A stretch of 7,107 nt of DNA from an uncultured Lachnospira sp. (GTDB lineage: Bacteria; Bacillota; Clostridia; Lachnospirales; Lachnospiraceae): the NCBI GenBank assembly GCA_900772425.1, contig CAAHEK010000052.1:1-7107 (forward strand), read 5' to 3'. The notes below the pieces were generated by a model. It had not been told where the DNA came from. It searched no databases and was given only the letters and a program-made list of their open reading frames with translations. A program made the position numbers and the translations under genes. Positions 1 through 5,355 of the stretch are shown one piece after another; position 1 is the stretch's first letter; the number at the start of each line of letters is the position of its first letter.

Positions 1-29
1 CTAAAGTAATATTTTTTAACGCAAAAACC

Positions 30-95
30 GGGATTACCATTGCAAAGCAACATTAATACTTCAAGTATCAAATGTATACTGCTAACAGTAATCCC
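30..95 (-). other. Cloverleaf-like potential RNA structure downstream of flgE
   Basis: Ten bases after the flgE stop, the minus strand holds GGGATTAC (95-88) and its perfect complement GTAATCCC (37-30), 66 nt end to end. Inside are three small hairpins: CTG-TTAG-CAG (extendable to TACTG/CAGTA at the cost of the outer stem), an 8-bp stem TTGATACT-TGA-AGTATTAA with one G-T pair, and TTGC-TTT-GCAA. The whole can be drawn as four arms. It lacks the tRNA T-loop TTC sequence and D-loop GG and has an 8-bp arm with a 3-base loop, so it is not a tRNA. GG and five T follow the outer stem, weakly terminator-like. No gene is visible in 1-104; flbD usually comes next in such operons and is presumably beyond the edge. 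Confidence 0.4.
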
Positions 96-104
96 TTATT
101 TATA

Positions 105-1460
105 TTATCTCTTTAAATTAATAAGTTCTTCAAGCATTGTATCTGAAACAGTTATAATTCTTGAATTTGCCTGATATCCTCTCTGAGTAGTTATCATTGT
201 TGTAAACTCTGATGAAAGGTCTACATTTGACATCTCAAGAACTCCTGATGAAATCTTACCGTCAGATGCAGTTACGTCCTCACCTATGCCATCAAACTCA
301 CCTGAGTTAAGTGTTGACTGATAAAGGTTCTCACCAACCTTTTCAAGGCCTTCAGGGTTTGAAAAGCTTGTAACGGCAATCTGTCCTATAGTCTTAGTGT
401 CACCATTGCTGTAACTTGCAACAATACAGCCTGAATTATCAATACCTACTGCTGTCATCTTACCTACAGCTTTACCAGCACCTTCATATATTCCTGATGA
501 ATTCTTAATACCTGTATAAGGCTTGATAGAAGTCTTATCAGCATATCTTGTAATTCCTGTTGCATCAAATTTAAGTGTAGACTGTGTATCGCTTATATTA
601 GTACCTATACTCTGAATGTTATTAGTTCCGTCAGGATCTGTAATCGTAAGAGTAAGATTGTCCATACCTGTTCCCGTACCGTCAGTACTTAATACAGGCG
701 CTCCGGAAAGTGTGTTAAATACAAGCTGTGAATCACATTCAATCTGTAAAGTTGTAGGTGCTCCGTTCTTAGAAACAGAAGTTCCTGTCACTGTATATTT
801 AGACTGGTCTGTTCCTGCACTTGTAGGATCGTATGACAATGTCAATGTAGCCTGATATGAATTACCTATGCTGTCATAAAAATTAACTGTTGTTGTTATA
901 TCTTCTGTTGAACTTGCATTAATATTACCTGTTGCTGAAACAGCTGTTGTCTTGGCAGGTTCTGTATATGTAAACTTAGAACTTGTAACATACAAAGCTG
1001 AAACCTTATCCTTTACAACATTACCGTCATCATCAACCTGCCATCCCATAACATTGGCACCACCTGATGTAACAAGTGCTCCGGATTCATCAACCTTGAA
1101 ATTTCCAGCTCTTGTGAAATATGTATTTCCTGCGCTGTTAACAATGAAGAATGAATCTCCTGAAATAGCAAGATCGTAAGGATTATCTGTACGTTCTGAA
1201 GCACCCTCTGTTGAAATTGCTGTTGAAATACTTCCTACAGATGAACCAAGACCAATCTGCATTGCGTTAGTACCACCTTTGCCACTCTCAGCATTAGGTC
1301 CTGTTGCAGTCTGTGTTGTCTGATAAAATACTTCGCTGAAAGTCATTGACTGTGACTTATAAGCTACTGTGTTAACATTGGCAATATTATTACCAATTAC
1401 ATCCATTCTTGTCTGATGTGCCTTTAAACCTGACACAGCAGAATACAATGATCTCATCAT
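105..1460 (-). CDS. flgE: FlgE, flagellar hook protein
   Basis: 451 residues, normal for FlgE. It polymerises into the curved hook that joins the basal body rod to the filament and is exported by the flagellar type III system. The N-terminal rod-type domain is clear: MMRSLYSAVSGLKAHQTRMDVIGNNIANVNTVAYKS would be the D0 helix and the ANVNT signature (residues 1-36, with NNIANVNT at 24-31). FlgE/F/G-type segments follow at 103-140 (SFFIVNSAGNTYFTRAGNF, then GALVTSGGANVMGW). A large variable Thr/Ser/Gly/Asn-rich hook domain spans about 145-360. GLEKVGENLYQSTLNSG (371-387) and the C-terminal D0 helix with LSSEFTTMITTQRGYQANSR (415-434) close it. The first ATG is taken, with GGAGG at 1474-1470 and 9-nt spacing; the second codon is also ATG, so the start could be one codon later. 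A gap with folded elements lies on both sides. Confidence 0.97.
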   Translation of the reverse strand: MMRSLYSAVSGLKAHQTRMDVIGNNIANVNTVAYKSQSMTFSEVFYQTTQTATGPNAESGKGGTNAMQIGLGSSVGSISTAISTEGASERTDNPYDLAISGDSFFIVNSAGNTYFTRAGNFKVDESGALVTSGGANVMGWQVDDDGNVVKDKVSALYVTSSKFTYTEPAKTTAVSATGNINASSTEDITTTVNFYDSIGNSYQATLTLSYDPTSAGTDQSKYTVTGTSVSKNGAPTTLQIECDSQLVFNTLSGAPVLSTDGTGTGMDNLTLTITDPDGTNNIQSIGTNISDTQSTLKFDATGITRYADKTSIKPYTGIKNSSGIYEGAGKAVGKMTAVGIDNSGCIVASYSNGDTKTIGQIAVTSFSNPEGLEKVGENLYQSTLNSGEFDGIGEDVTASDGKISSGVLEMSNVDLSSEFTTMITTQRGYQANSRIITVSDTMLEELINLKR

Positions 1461-1506
1461 AATATTTGTCCTCCATTATTGTAATACGGATTATTTATAA
1501 TATTAT

Positions 1507-1552
1507 GACTGGCAGCTTAATCCCTTCTGGCAGTCGGGGATTATAACCTCCT
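1507..1552 (-). promoter_or_regulatory. Structured element upstream of flgE with an orphan AGGAGG
   Basis: In the 102-nt gap before flgE the minus strand carries AGGAGG (1552-1547) with no start codon in range, then TATAAT (1545-1540). Two overlapping foldings follow. One is a perfect 7-bp stem, TAATCCC (1543-1537) with GGGATTA (1524-1518), loop 12 nt. The other is a hairpin of 5 bp, one C-C mismatch and 3 bp, GACTGCCAG (1535-1527) with CTGCCAGTC (1515-1507), whose loop holds that same GGGATTA. No U run follows, so it does not look like an intrinsic terminator. The TATAAT lacks a recognisable -35 at 16 to 18 bases. A processing site, translational switch or leader hairpin are all possible; the function is unknown. 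Confidence 0.45.
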
Positions 1553-1562
1553 AAAGGTCCGG

Positions 1563-1994
1563 CTATATAATTACTGCACCGTCTATATTAGTATAAACAT
1601 TTTCCTCATTACTGTTTTGATCCATTGCTGTAATCACCGTTCTGTTCTTTGTATTAACTATGAATGCCATGTTATCAAGAAGAACTAATGACTCTTTAAT
1701 ACCTTTTAATTCAGCCTTACTGGTTCCTTCATTAAGTCTTTCAAGCTGTTCATCAGTAAGCTGTATATCTCTTTGTTCAAGTCTTTCTCCTGCATGCTTT
1801 GAAAACTTGACAGGCGATGAACTAAAGGTACCGTTTTCTGAAATAACTTCCTCAATAGAACGCTTCTGTTTTAATATATCGGCAAAACTTGCGCCATCGT
1901 AAGTCTTTTCTATATTATTTTTTGAATTATTATGACTGATTCTCTCAGTCATCTGTTCAATCGAGGTTACATTACCATTAATAATATTATTCAT
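1563..1994 (-). CDS. Conserved flagellar-operon protein of unknown function (TIGR02530 type)
   Basis: 143 residues, no signal peptide or membrane segment. The first 60 residues are variable and polar. A conserved core follows at about 62-143: VKFSKHAGERLEQRDIQLT, a helix DEQLERLNEGTSKAELKGIK, ESLVLLDNMAFIVNTKNRTVITAMD, and the ending ENVYTNIDGAVII. I recognise this as the small 'flagellar operon protein' family found next to flgD and flgE in many Clostridia and some Bacilli (TIGR02530, from memory). Its role is not established; placement suggests hook assembly, perhaps as a chaperone or regulator. The ATG at 1994 is chosen because GAGGTGA (2006-2000) lies 5 nt upstream; an in-frame ATG at 2012 would add six residues but has no good ribosome binding site and falls in a palindrome. 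About 100 nt separate it from flgE. Confidence 0.88.
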   Translation of the reverse strand: MNNIINGNVTSIEQMTERISHNNSKNNIEKTYDGASFADILKQKRSIEEVISENGTFSSSPVKFSKHAGERLEQRDIQLTDEQLERLNEGTSKAELKGIKESLVLLDNMAFIVNTKNRTVITAMDQNSNEENVYTNIDGAVII

Positions 1995-2006
1995 AATTAT
2001 CACCTC

Positions 2007-2020
2007 AGGCATCCATGCCT
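2007..2020 (-). repeat. Small perfect palindrome between flgD and the next gene
   Basis: AGGCAT-GG-ATGCCT on the minus strand: two perfectly complementary 6-base arms around two bases, directly upstream of the GAGGTGA ribosome binding site (2006-2000) and 3 to 16 bases past the flgD stop. As RNA it would fold with a small loop once the innermost pair opens. It could affect coupling between flgD and the downstream gene, but it is short enough to be chance. Confidence 0.4.
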
Positions 2021-2022
2021 AC

Positions 2023-2580
2023 TTATGCTTTATCAGCTGACTCAGTTTCTTTTTCCGAATTGTCAGTTTTATCTGAATCAGTTGTACTGTCTGTAGTTCC
2101 TGAATTAGCGTCTGCCCATTTTTTATAATAATCATCATCCATAACAGTATCCAAATCAGCTATATCATAAAGCTTTCCACCAATTCCAAGATAAACTGTT
2201 CCGTCAATCTTTTCCCAATAATCAACCTTGCCTGCTATATATCCGCTGTTATTAAGCTTGGTAGTCATAATTACTGTCTTTCCAACAAGATTAGATGCTG
2301 ACTGTTTCTCAACGCTTTCATTCATTTCCGCGGTTGCTTCAACCTGTGAAAATGTCGCCATCTGAGCCATATACTGCGAATTATCTGTAGGTTCAAGCGG
2401 ATCCTGATTCTGCATTTCAGCTACCAGCAGCTGTAAAAAATCATCAACATCAAGTGTTGTTTTAGACTTGCTGTCATTCCCCTTTGTAGAACTAAGGCTT
2501 GAACTTATTGTTGAATTTGTCTGTGAAACGCTTCCATCCTTATCATTATAATAAGACCATGCACCTATTGTATTTGCCAT
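2023..2580 (-). CDS. flgD: FlgD, hook cap / hook assembly scaffold protein
   Basis: 185 residues. FlgD forms the temporary cap at the tip of the growing hook and is needed for FlgE polymerisation; it is exported by the flagellar type III system. After a Ser/Thr-rich leader (about 16-40) comes the diagnostic FlgD N-terminal motif at 43-80: LDVDDFLQLLVAEMQNQDP, then EPTDNSQYMAQMATFSQVE. A short beta-rich segment (97-145, LVGKTVIMTTK ... GTVYLGIGGKLYDIADLDTV) follows. The full Ig-like FlgD C-terminal domains of enteric FlgD are absent, as in many Firmicutes. The last 30 residues are a low-complexity Ser/Thr/Asp/Glu/Lys tail. The ATG start has AAAGGAG at 2595-2589 with 8-nt spacing. It sits between fliK and the small conserved gene, its usual place. 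Confidence 0.95.
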   Translation of the reverse strand: MANTIGAWSYYNDKDGSVSQTNSTISSSLSSTKGNDSKSKTTLDVDDFLQLLVAEMQNQDPLEPTDNSQYMAQMATFSQVEATAEMNESVEKQSASNLVGKTVIMTTKLNNSGYIAGKVDYWEKIDGTVYLGIGGKLYDIADLDTVMDDDYYKKWADANSGTTDSTTDSDKTDNSEKETESADKA

Positions 2581-2607
2581 TATCTCATCTCCTTTCCGAT
2601 CTTTTTC

Positions 2608-3999
2608 TTATGCTGAATATTCAACACTGCTGTTTTCATTATTCATAAGATTATTCTTTCTTATTTCTTCATCCGATAAATCATCATCATCTTCAAATAA
2701 TGCACTGATGTCAATCTTATGTCTGTTGTTATGAGTCTCCTGCTTATTATCCTTATGATTACCGTCATAAGCTGCTTCAAAGCTGTGGCTCTGGATTGTA
2801 ACTTCAACAGCATCAACCTTTATTCCCTGATTTTCAAAATTTTCTTTAAGATTAACAATCTGATTCTCAAGAGCATGTTTAACCTGTTCATTCTGTGCTG
2901 TAAGCTGTGCTGTTACTATTCCATCCTTTGCTGTTACTGTTACATGCACGCTTCCAAGATTCTCAGGGTTCAACATTACCTCAATACTTGATAGCTGCTG
3001 TCCTGCTGTCACCTTCACAGTATCGATAACCTGTCTTGCAATATCAAGCTCATTTATGAAGCTTTCATTATCAACTGCTAAACTATCAATCGTCTCCTTA
3101 ATTCCCTGACTTAAATTGTCAGCAACATAATTAAACATATCAGTTGAATTATCTTTCTTATCAGACATATTATTCCTGCTGTTATCAGTACCTGAATTCT
3201 CTGTAACATTAACCGTAAGTTTTTCTTTTATTACAGTTGTAAGAGCATCTTCCTTTGTATCAGGCTGCATTTCCTTAGCTGTATCATCATCAGTTACATA
3301 ATCAATACTGCTCTGCTGTACTGCCGCTTTTGCAGTATCATCTGTCTGTGCTTTGTCTTCCATAGATGAAAGAACATCCTTAGCTGTATCAATTACATTT
3401 AACACATCTGATGAATCAACATTCAATTCTTCTGAAATCATCTGTACACCTTGTGCTGCAACATCTAATATGCTGTTAAGCTTATTAAACATATCTGCAT
3501 CTGTTACAAATAAAAGATTATCCTCACTTCCTGTCAGCTGTGTAACCAGTTGTGTAAGTTTTTCAGGCTGAAGCAGATCAATAAATGTAATTCCAAGCGT
3601 TTCCATTGCATTAGCAATATCTTCATCTGTTACATTCAGTTCTTTTTTTATTTTATCCTTAACATCATTAACAGCATCTGCAATTTTCTCTTTCAAATCG
3701 CTGTTGTCTGCTTTATCAGAAACTTTATCAGAAACTTTGTCAGTTGTCTTCTGAGTATTAGTGCTCTGTGTATTGGATGTCTTATTTTCCTTAGAAACAT
3801 CATTTGCAGATGTTTTCTTAAGATTAATCTGGCTGTCTGTATTGCTCTTGCTTCCACTTACAGTATTCTTTGCGCCCGCTGCCATTGATGTCTTCATTAT
3901 TGATTTGAAATCAGTATCAGCAGATGTAGAAGCCTGTGCTGTGCTGCTCTGTGTGTTAACAGTCTGTGCGACGTTCATTGCCGCTGCGCCTATTGTCAT
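2608..3999 (-). CDS. fliK: FliK, flagellar hook-length control protein
   Basis: 463 residues. FliK is exported during hook growth, measures hook length, and switches the export gate (through FlhB) from hook-type to filament-type substrates. The N-terminal part (1-100) is low-complexity, rich in Ser, Thr, Asn, Gln and Lys, as expected of the unfolded ruler/export region, and holds a small DKVS repeat at 87-97. A helical central region (about 103-235) includes DLLQPEKLTQLVTQLTG. The conserved C-terminal Flg_hook domain lies at about 335-407: LNPENLGSVHVTV, then a G-x-V-x-A-Q-L strand, ALENQIVNLKENFENQGI and VDAVEVTI. A 56-residue acidic tail (EDDDDLSDEE) follows. The ATG at 3999 is chosen for its AAGGAGG five bases upstream; an upstream in-frame TTG at 4071 has no ribosome binding site. 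Stop is 27 nt before flgD. Confidence 0.93.
   Translation of the reverse strand: MTIGAAAMNVAQTVNTQSSTAQASTSADTDFKSIMKTSMAAGAKNTVSGSKSNTDSQINLKKTSANDVSKENKTSNTQSTNTQKTTDKVSDKVSDKADNSDLKEKIADAVNDVKDKIKKELNVTDEDIANAMETLGITFIDLLQPEKLTQLVTQLTGSEDNLLFVTDADMFNKLNSILDVAAQGVQMISEELNVDSSDVLNVIDTAKDVLSSMEDKAQTDDTAKAAVQQSSIDYVTDDDTAKEMQPDTKEDALTTVIKEKLTVNVTENSGTDNSRNNMSDKKDNSTDMFNYVADNLSQGIKETIDSLAVDNESFINELDIARQVIDTVKVTAGQQLSSIEVMLNPENLGSVHVTVTAKDGIVTAQLTAQNEQVKHALENQIVNLKENFENQGIKVDAVEVTIQSHSFEAAYDGNHKDNKQETHNNRHKIDISALFEDDDDLSDEEIRKNNLMNNENSSVEYSA
3711..3743 (-). repeat. 12-bp in-frame tandem repeat inside fliK
   Basis: On the plus strand the unit CTTTATCAGAAA occurs twice back to back (3711-3722, 3723-3734), followed by a third partial copy with one change (CTTTGTCAG, 3735-3743). 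It encodes the DKVS-DKVS-DKA run at residues 87-97 in the disordered N-terminal ruler region of FliK. The unit is a multiple of three, so gain or loss of copies would change FliK length by four residues without a frameshift. Confidence 0.85.
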
Positions 4000-4016
4000 A
4001 TATCCTCCTTTCTTAT

Positions 4017-4058
4017 CACTTTTGATAGTGAAAAACTGTATATTGTTTATGTCACTAT
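4017..4058 (-). promoter_or_regulatory. Alternative hairpins in the fliK 5' leader
   Basis: A perfect 7-bp inverted repeat, ATAGTGA (minus strand 4058-4052) with TCACTAT (4031-4025), encloses a 20-nt loop. The same TCACT can instead pair with AGTGA at 4020-4016, making a 5-bp stem with a 6-nt loop that ends just before the AAGGAGG ribosome binding site of fliK. The two pairings cannot form together. This could tune fliK translation or simply stabilise the transcript; neither hairpin has a terminator-like U run. Stems are AT-rich and short, so chance pairing is possible. Confidence 0.35.
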
Positions 4059-4072
4059 ATGGCTCATACAAT

Positions 4073-4099
4073 ATATCGGAAGATTATTCACAAACATTA
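4073..4099 (-). promoter_or_regulatory. Candidate sigma-28 (SigD/FliA) promoter upstream of fliK
   Basis: On the minus strand, TAATGTTT (4099-4092), 11 bases, then TCCGATAT (4080-4073). The classic FliA/SigD consensus is TAAAGTTT - N11 - GCCGATAA in enterics, with a GCCGATAT-like -10 in Bacillus. The match is 7 of 8 in the -35 part and 7 of 8 against the Bacillus-type -10, at exactly the consensus spacing. It starts three bases after the MotE-like stop codon and lies in one of the two roughly 100-nt internal gaps. Predicted transcription start is about 4066, giving a leader of about 67 nt before the fliK ATG. It would drive fliK, flgD, the unknown gene and flgE separately from the main operon promoter. 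Identified by eye; not experimentally supported. Confidence 0.6.
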
Positions 4100-4101
4100 A
4101 C

Positions 4102-4866
4102 CTATGGATACATAATTTTTGTAAGTTTTGCAGCATACACACTATCCATCTCTGCCATAATAGCTGCTCTTTGTTTTGAAGTCATACTGAGAAGAATTTT
4201 AGATACAAGATTGGTATCACCTGTCATTTCCTCAAGTATTGCCGCAGCATTCTTAGCATCCATCTTGGTAAATGTCTCTGCCCAGTCTTTAACCTCCTGA
4301 CTATATTCCAGATCTTTTATAACCTGTTCATATAATTTAGCTGCGTTATCTTTGTCAATTGATTCATACCATTTCTTATATTCCTCTATGCTAGGTGCAT
4401 TGTCTGTGTAGACAACTTCCTTGTCAAATTCATCTTTTAACTGCTGATAATATTCTGCATTATCCTCAAATGTTTTAAGTCTTGATATTTCCGCCTGAAG
4501 TTCAGCTATAGTTTCTGATGATGCACTGCCATTATTCTGGTACTGTGAAAGTTCCTGTTCAAGCTCCTTAATTCTGTCTACCGCTTCTGACAGATTCTTA
4601 TATTTATAGCCTGTCTCTTCCATAACCTCTTCGTCAGTAGGCTCTGGAAGTATACGATTGATAACCGGAACATTTTTAAGATATGGCCTTAACATGCTTC
4701 CAACTCCACCAACATTCATTTTAATAAGGAGTGCAAATATAACAAGCCATATTGCAATAATCACTATTGCAATAATTATATTCATAAATTTACTGCCTTT
4801 TCCAGATTCCTCTGTATCCATATTATCATCAAGATTAAGTTCGTCTTTTGATTTCTTTTTAGCCAT
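4102..4866 (-). CDS. MotE/YlxF-like membrane protein with coiled coil and MgtE-N-type C-terminal domain
   Basis: 254 residues. Order of parts: a charged cytoplasmic N-terminus (1-27, Lys- then Asp/Glu-rich); one strongly hydrophobic segment at about 29-49 (MNIIIAIVIIAIWLVIFALL), a likely membrane anchor; a proline-containing linker with PVINRILPEPTDEE near 67-80; a predicted coiled coil at about 92-150; and a helical C-terminal domain at about 172-254 with the repeating pattern F-x-K-M-D-A-x-x-A-A-x-I-L-E-E-M and M-x-x-x-x-A-A-x-L typical of MgtE N-terminal/FliG-M-like helical repeats. In the same slot between fliJ and fliK, Bacillus has ylxF; the related MotE acts as a chaperone of a periplasmic motility protein in Sinorhizobium. 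Function here is not proven. The ATG at 4866 is chosen because AGGTGA (4877-4872) sits 5 nt upstream; an in-frame GTG at 4875 falls inside that site. Confidence 0.85.
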   Translation of the reverse strand: MAKKKSKDELNLDDNMDTEESGKGSKFMNIIIAIVIIAIWLVIFALLIKMNVGGVGSMLRPYLKNVPVINRILPEPTDEEVMEETGYKYKNLSEAVDRIKELEQELSQYQNNGSASSETIAELQAEISRLKTFEDNAEYYQQLKDEFDKEVVYTDNAPSIEEYKKWYESIDKDNAAKLYEQVIKDLEYSQEVKDWAETFTKMDAKNAAAILEEMTGDTNLVSKILLSMTSKQRAAIMAEMDSVYAAKLTKIMYP

Positions 4867-4867
4867 A

Positions 4868-5320
4868 TCATTCACCTGTTTCTCTATCGTTATAGTTAAA
4901 ACTTACAACTTCATCTATCTCTTTCATTTCCTGTGCCGCCAAATCAGCTTTAAACTCTTCAAAAGCCTGCTCTTTTAGTTTATCATGAATCTTTCGTTCC
5001 TGCATAGCTTCATTTAACTTTTTTTGAGCAATCGCAACATTTTTCTCTGCTATCCTTACCCTTATAGCCTGCTGGTTAATCTGATCTTTAGTAACCTTTA
5101 TCGAATCCGCACATCTTCTCATCAATGCAATATCAAGCTTCCCCTGTGACAATTCTTTTGCAGTATTTTCATACGCCCTGAGTTTTGAAATAATCTCCCT
5201 CATAACCTGTTCTTCGTATGAAAGTCTGCTCATCATCTGAGCATATTCGGTCTTTGCCTGGGTTTCAAGTCTTTCTTTTATATTAAGAATATTCTGCATT
5301 CTATATATAAACTTAGCCAT
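4868..5320 (-). CDS. fliJ: FliJ, flagellar export chaperone / ATPase stalk protein
   Basis: 150 residues, close to the usual FliJ length of about 147. FliJ is a small coiled-coil cytoplasmic protein that inserts into the FliI hexamer like the gamma stalk of F1-ATPase and contacts the export gate. The sequence is almost wholly helical and charged, with no Gly or Pro breaks through most of its length. The N-terminus MAKFIYRMQNILNIKERLE fits the FliJ family pattern (F-x-Y/F-x-L-x-x-L-L-x-I/L-x-x-x-x-E). The start ATG has GGAGG at 5331-5327 with 6-nt spacing. The stop TGA (4870-4868) is one base away from the ATG of the next gene, so coupling is very likely. FliJ is weakly conserved, so position directly after fliI carries much of the identification. 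Confidence 0.93.
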   Translation of the reverse strand: MAKFIYRMQNILNIKERLETQAKTEYAQMMSRLSYEEQVMREIISKLRAYENTAKELSQGKLDIALMRRCADSIKVTKDQINQQAIRVRIAEKNVAIAQKKLNEAMQERKIHDKLKEQAFEEFKADLAAQEMKEIDEVVSFNYNDRETGE

Positions 5321-5355
5321 TCTCTCCCTCCAAAGAATATAAAGCTGCCGCCTTG

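Noticed and set aside
1..53. Short open frame on the minus strand from an ATG at 53 to the window edge, a possible flbD start
   Set aside because: There is no ribosome binding site, the translation (MLLCNGNPGFCVKKYYF) does not resemble FlbD, and the region forms part of the inverted repeat.
30..95. tRNA gene
   Set aside because: The four-armed fold has no T-loop TTC motif, no D-loop GG, no 7-base anticodon loop, and is only 66 nt between the outer arm ends.
1507..1535. Intrinsic terminator before flgE
   Set aside because: The hairpin is followed by a mixed AT sequence (CATAATATTAT) and not a U run, and terminating here would cut off flgE.
1876..1883. GCCGATAT on the minus strand, a perfect SigD-type -10, inside the TIGR02530-type gene
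   Set aside because: No TAAA-like -35 at 14 to 16 bases or TAAAGTTT-like match at 11 bases upstream. It encodes part of the SFADI stretch, so chance is likely, though it would point towards flgE.
1995..2012. Upstream ATG (2012) for the TIGR02530-type gene
   Set aside because: No good ribosome binding site precedes it and it falls in a palindrome. The ATG at 1994 has GAGGTGA five bases upstream.
3550..3888. Plus-strand open frame of 112 codons, rich in Cys, Phe, Ile and Asn
   Set aside because: It lies antisense within fliK, where the minus-strand frame has clear FliK family features. The composition is a complement artefact.
4000..4071. Upstream extension of fliK to an in-frame TTG at 4071
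   Set aside because: The TTG has no ribosome binding site and the added 24 residues look non-coding. The ATG at 3999 has AAGGAGG at good spacing. The extension would also cover the candidate leader hairpins.
3761..4300. Long open frame on the plus strand (179 codons), rich in Leu, Ile, Val and Ala
   Set aside because: It runs antisense across fliK and the MotE-like gene and through the gap between them. Its hydrophobic composition is what the complement of Asn/Asp/Lys-rich coding sequence gives, and there is no convincing ribosome binding site.
4867..4875. Upstream GTG (4875) as start of the MotE-like gene
   Set aside because: The GTG is part of the AGGTGA ribosome binding site that serves the ATG at 4866.
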